From contig LT608321.1 in NCBI GenBank assembly GCA_900095835.1, positions 166,373-230,372 of the forward strand: 64,000 bases of DNA, given 5' to 3'. The translations under genes were made by a program, and so were the position numbers. How positions within the stretch are numbered: the first letter of the stretch is position 1; every line of letters starts with the position of its first letter. The notes beneath the pieces are model-generated. The model was not told the DNA's origin and searched no databases. It saw nothing but the letters and a program-made list of their open reading frames with translations. The stretch comes from Ihuprevotella massiliensis. GTDB lineage: Bacteria; Bacteroidota; Bacteroidia; Bacteroidales; Bacteroidaceae. Positions 63,944-64,000 of the stretch are shown piece after piece.

Positions 63944-64000
63944 ATGGCTGCTTACCGCACAACATTTCTAGTTTGTAGGAGTGTTCTTTCGATTGTATTG

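Overview
The window is chromosomal DNA of a Bacteroidales bacterium. I would guess Prevotellaceae or a close relative, but the sequence alone does not settle the genus. The evidence is repeated use of the Bacteroidetes -7 promoter element TAnnTTTG in front of genes, A-rich rather than Shine-Dalgarno starts, a SusC/TonB-type receptor, DUF1599, DUF4922 and DUF6377 proteins, NspC, a fused DAHP synthase/chorismate mutase, and the hpt-adk-obgE-pgeF gene order. Most of it is core genome. I see no CRISPR array, prophage, plasmid origin or intact insertion sequence. The only mobile-element trace is a decayed transposase fragment near 26.3-26.6 kb.

Layout. 1-5.1 kb (minus): a long glycosyltransferase/DUF4922 gene that runs off the left edge, and clpC. 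5.3-8.3 kb (plus): rpsF-rpsR-rplI, then truA and an EamA transporter. 8.4-14.6 kb (minus): an AraC regulator, then a probable operon rsmE > amino-sugar-kinase-like protein > RapZ C-terminal protein > TonB-dependent receptor. 14.7-23.6 kb (plus): hpt, adk, obgE, pgeF, proS, DUF1599, a DoxX-type membrane protein fused in frame to triosephosphate isomerase, a SPOR protein and folE. 23.9-32.6 kb: a broken PepSY gene, nth, ribE, tRNA-Val, a candidate small RNA, fba, trxA, a Kelch/sodium-symporter fusion and a Tyr/Asn/Arg-rich secreted protein. 32.8-39.8 kb (minus): recG, nspC, thrS, a HIRAN protein and a GlsB-like membrane protein. 39.8-40.8 kb carries no gene but has a strong promoter and a terminator about 355 nt apart. 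40.8-45.1 kb (minus): the Phe/Tyr operon pheA-aminotransferase-DAHP synthase/chorismate mutase-tyrA. 45.7-52.0 kb (plus): a tightly packed cluster of S41 protease, formyl-THF cyclo-ligase, MltF-like transglycosylase, DUF6377 regulator and glycosyltransferase. 52.2-58.9 kb (minus): purC, phoH, a BASS transporter, HAD and YfcE phosphatases, DJ-1 and pdxJ. 59.1-63.9 kb (plus): nadK, an ABC exporter, a HAD phosphatase and a membrane metallophosphoesterase.

The strongest unusual signal is in front of pheA. A promoter is followed by a 31-codon leader peptide with a run of Phe and Tyr codons, mutually exclusive hairpins, and an intrinsic terminator. This is the full logic of a ribosome-mediated Phe/Tyr attenuator. 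Other notable items are the in-frame DoxX-TPI fusion, whose predicted topology would place TPI in the cytoplasm; the orphan transcription unit at 40.2-40.6 kb; and a 21-bp-period repeat (core CGTCGGA) that lies between genes at 55.7 kb and, in the amino-sugar-kinase-like gene, is translated as heptads. Several gene starts have been moved from the longest open frame because a promoter, the family N-terminus or the neighbouring gene requires it.
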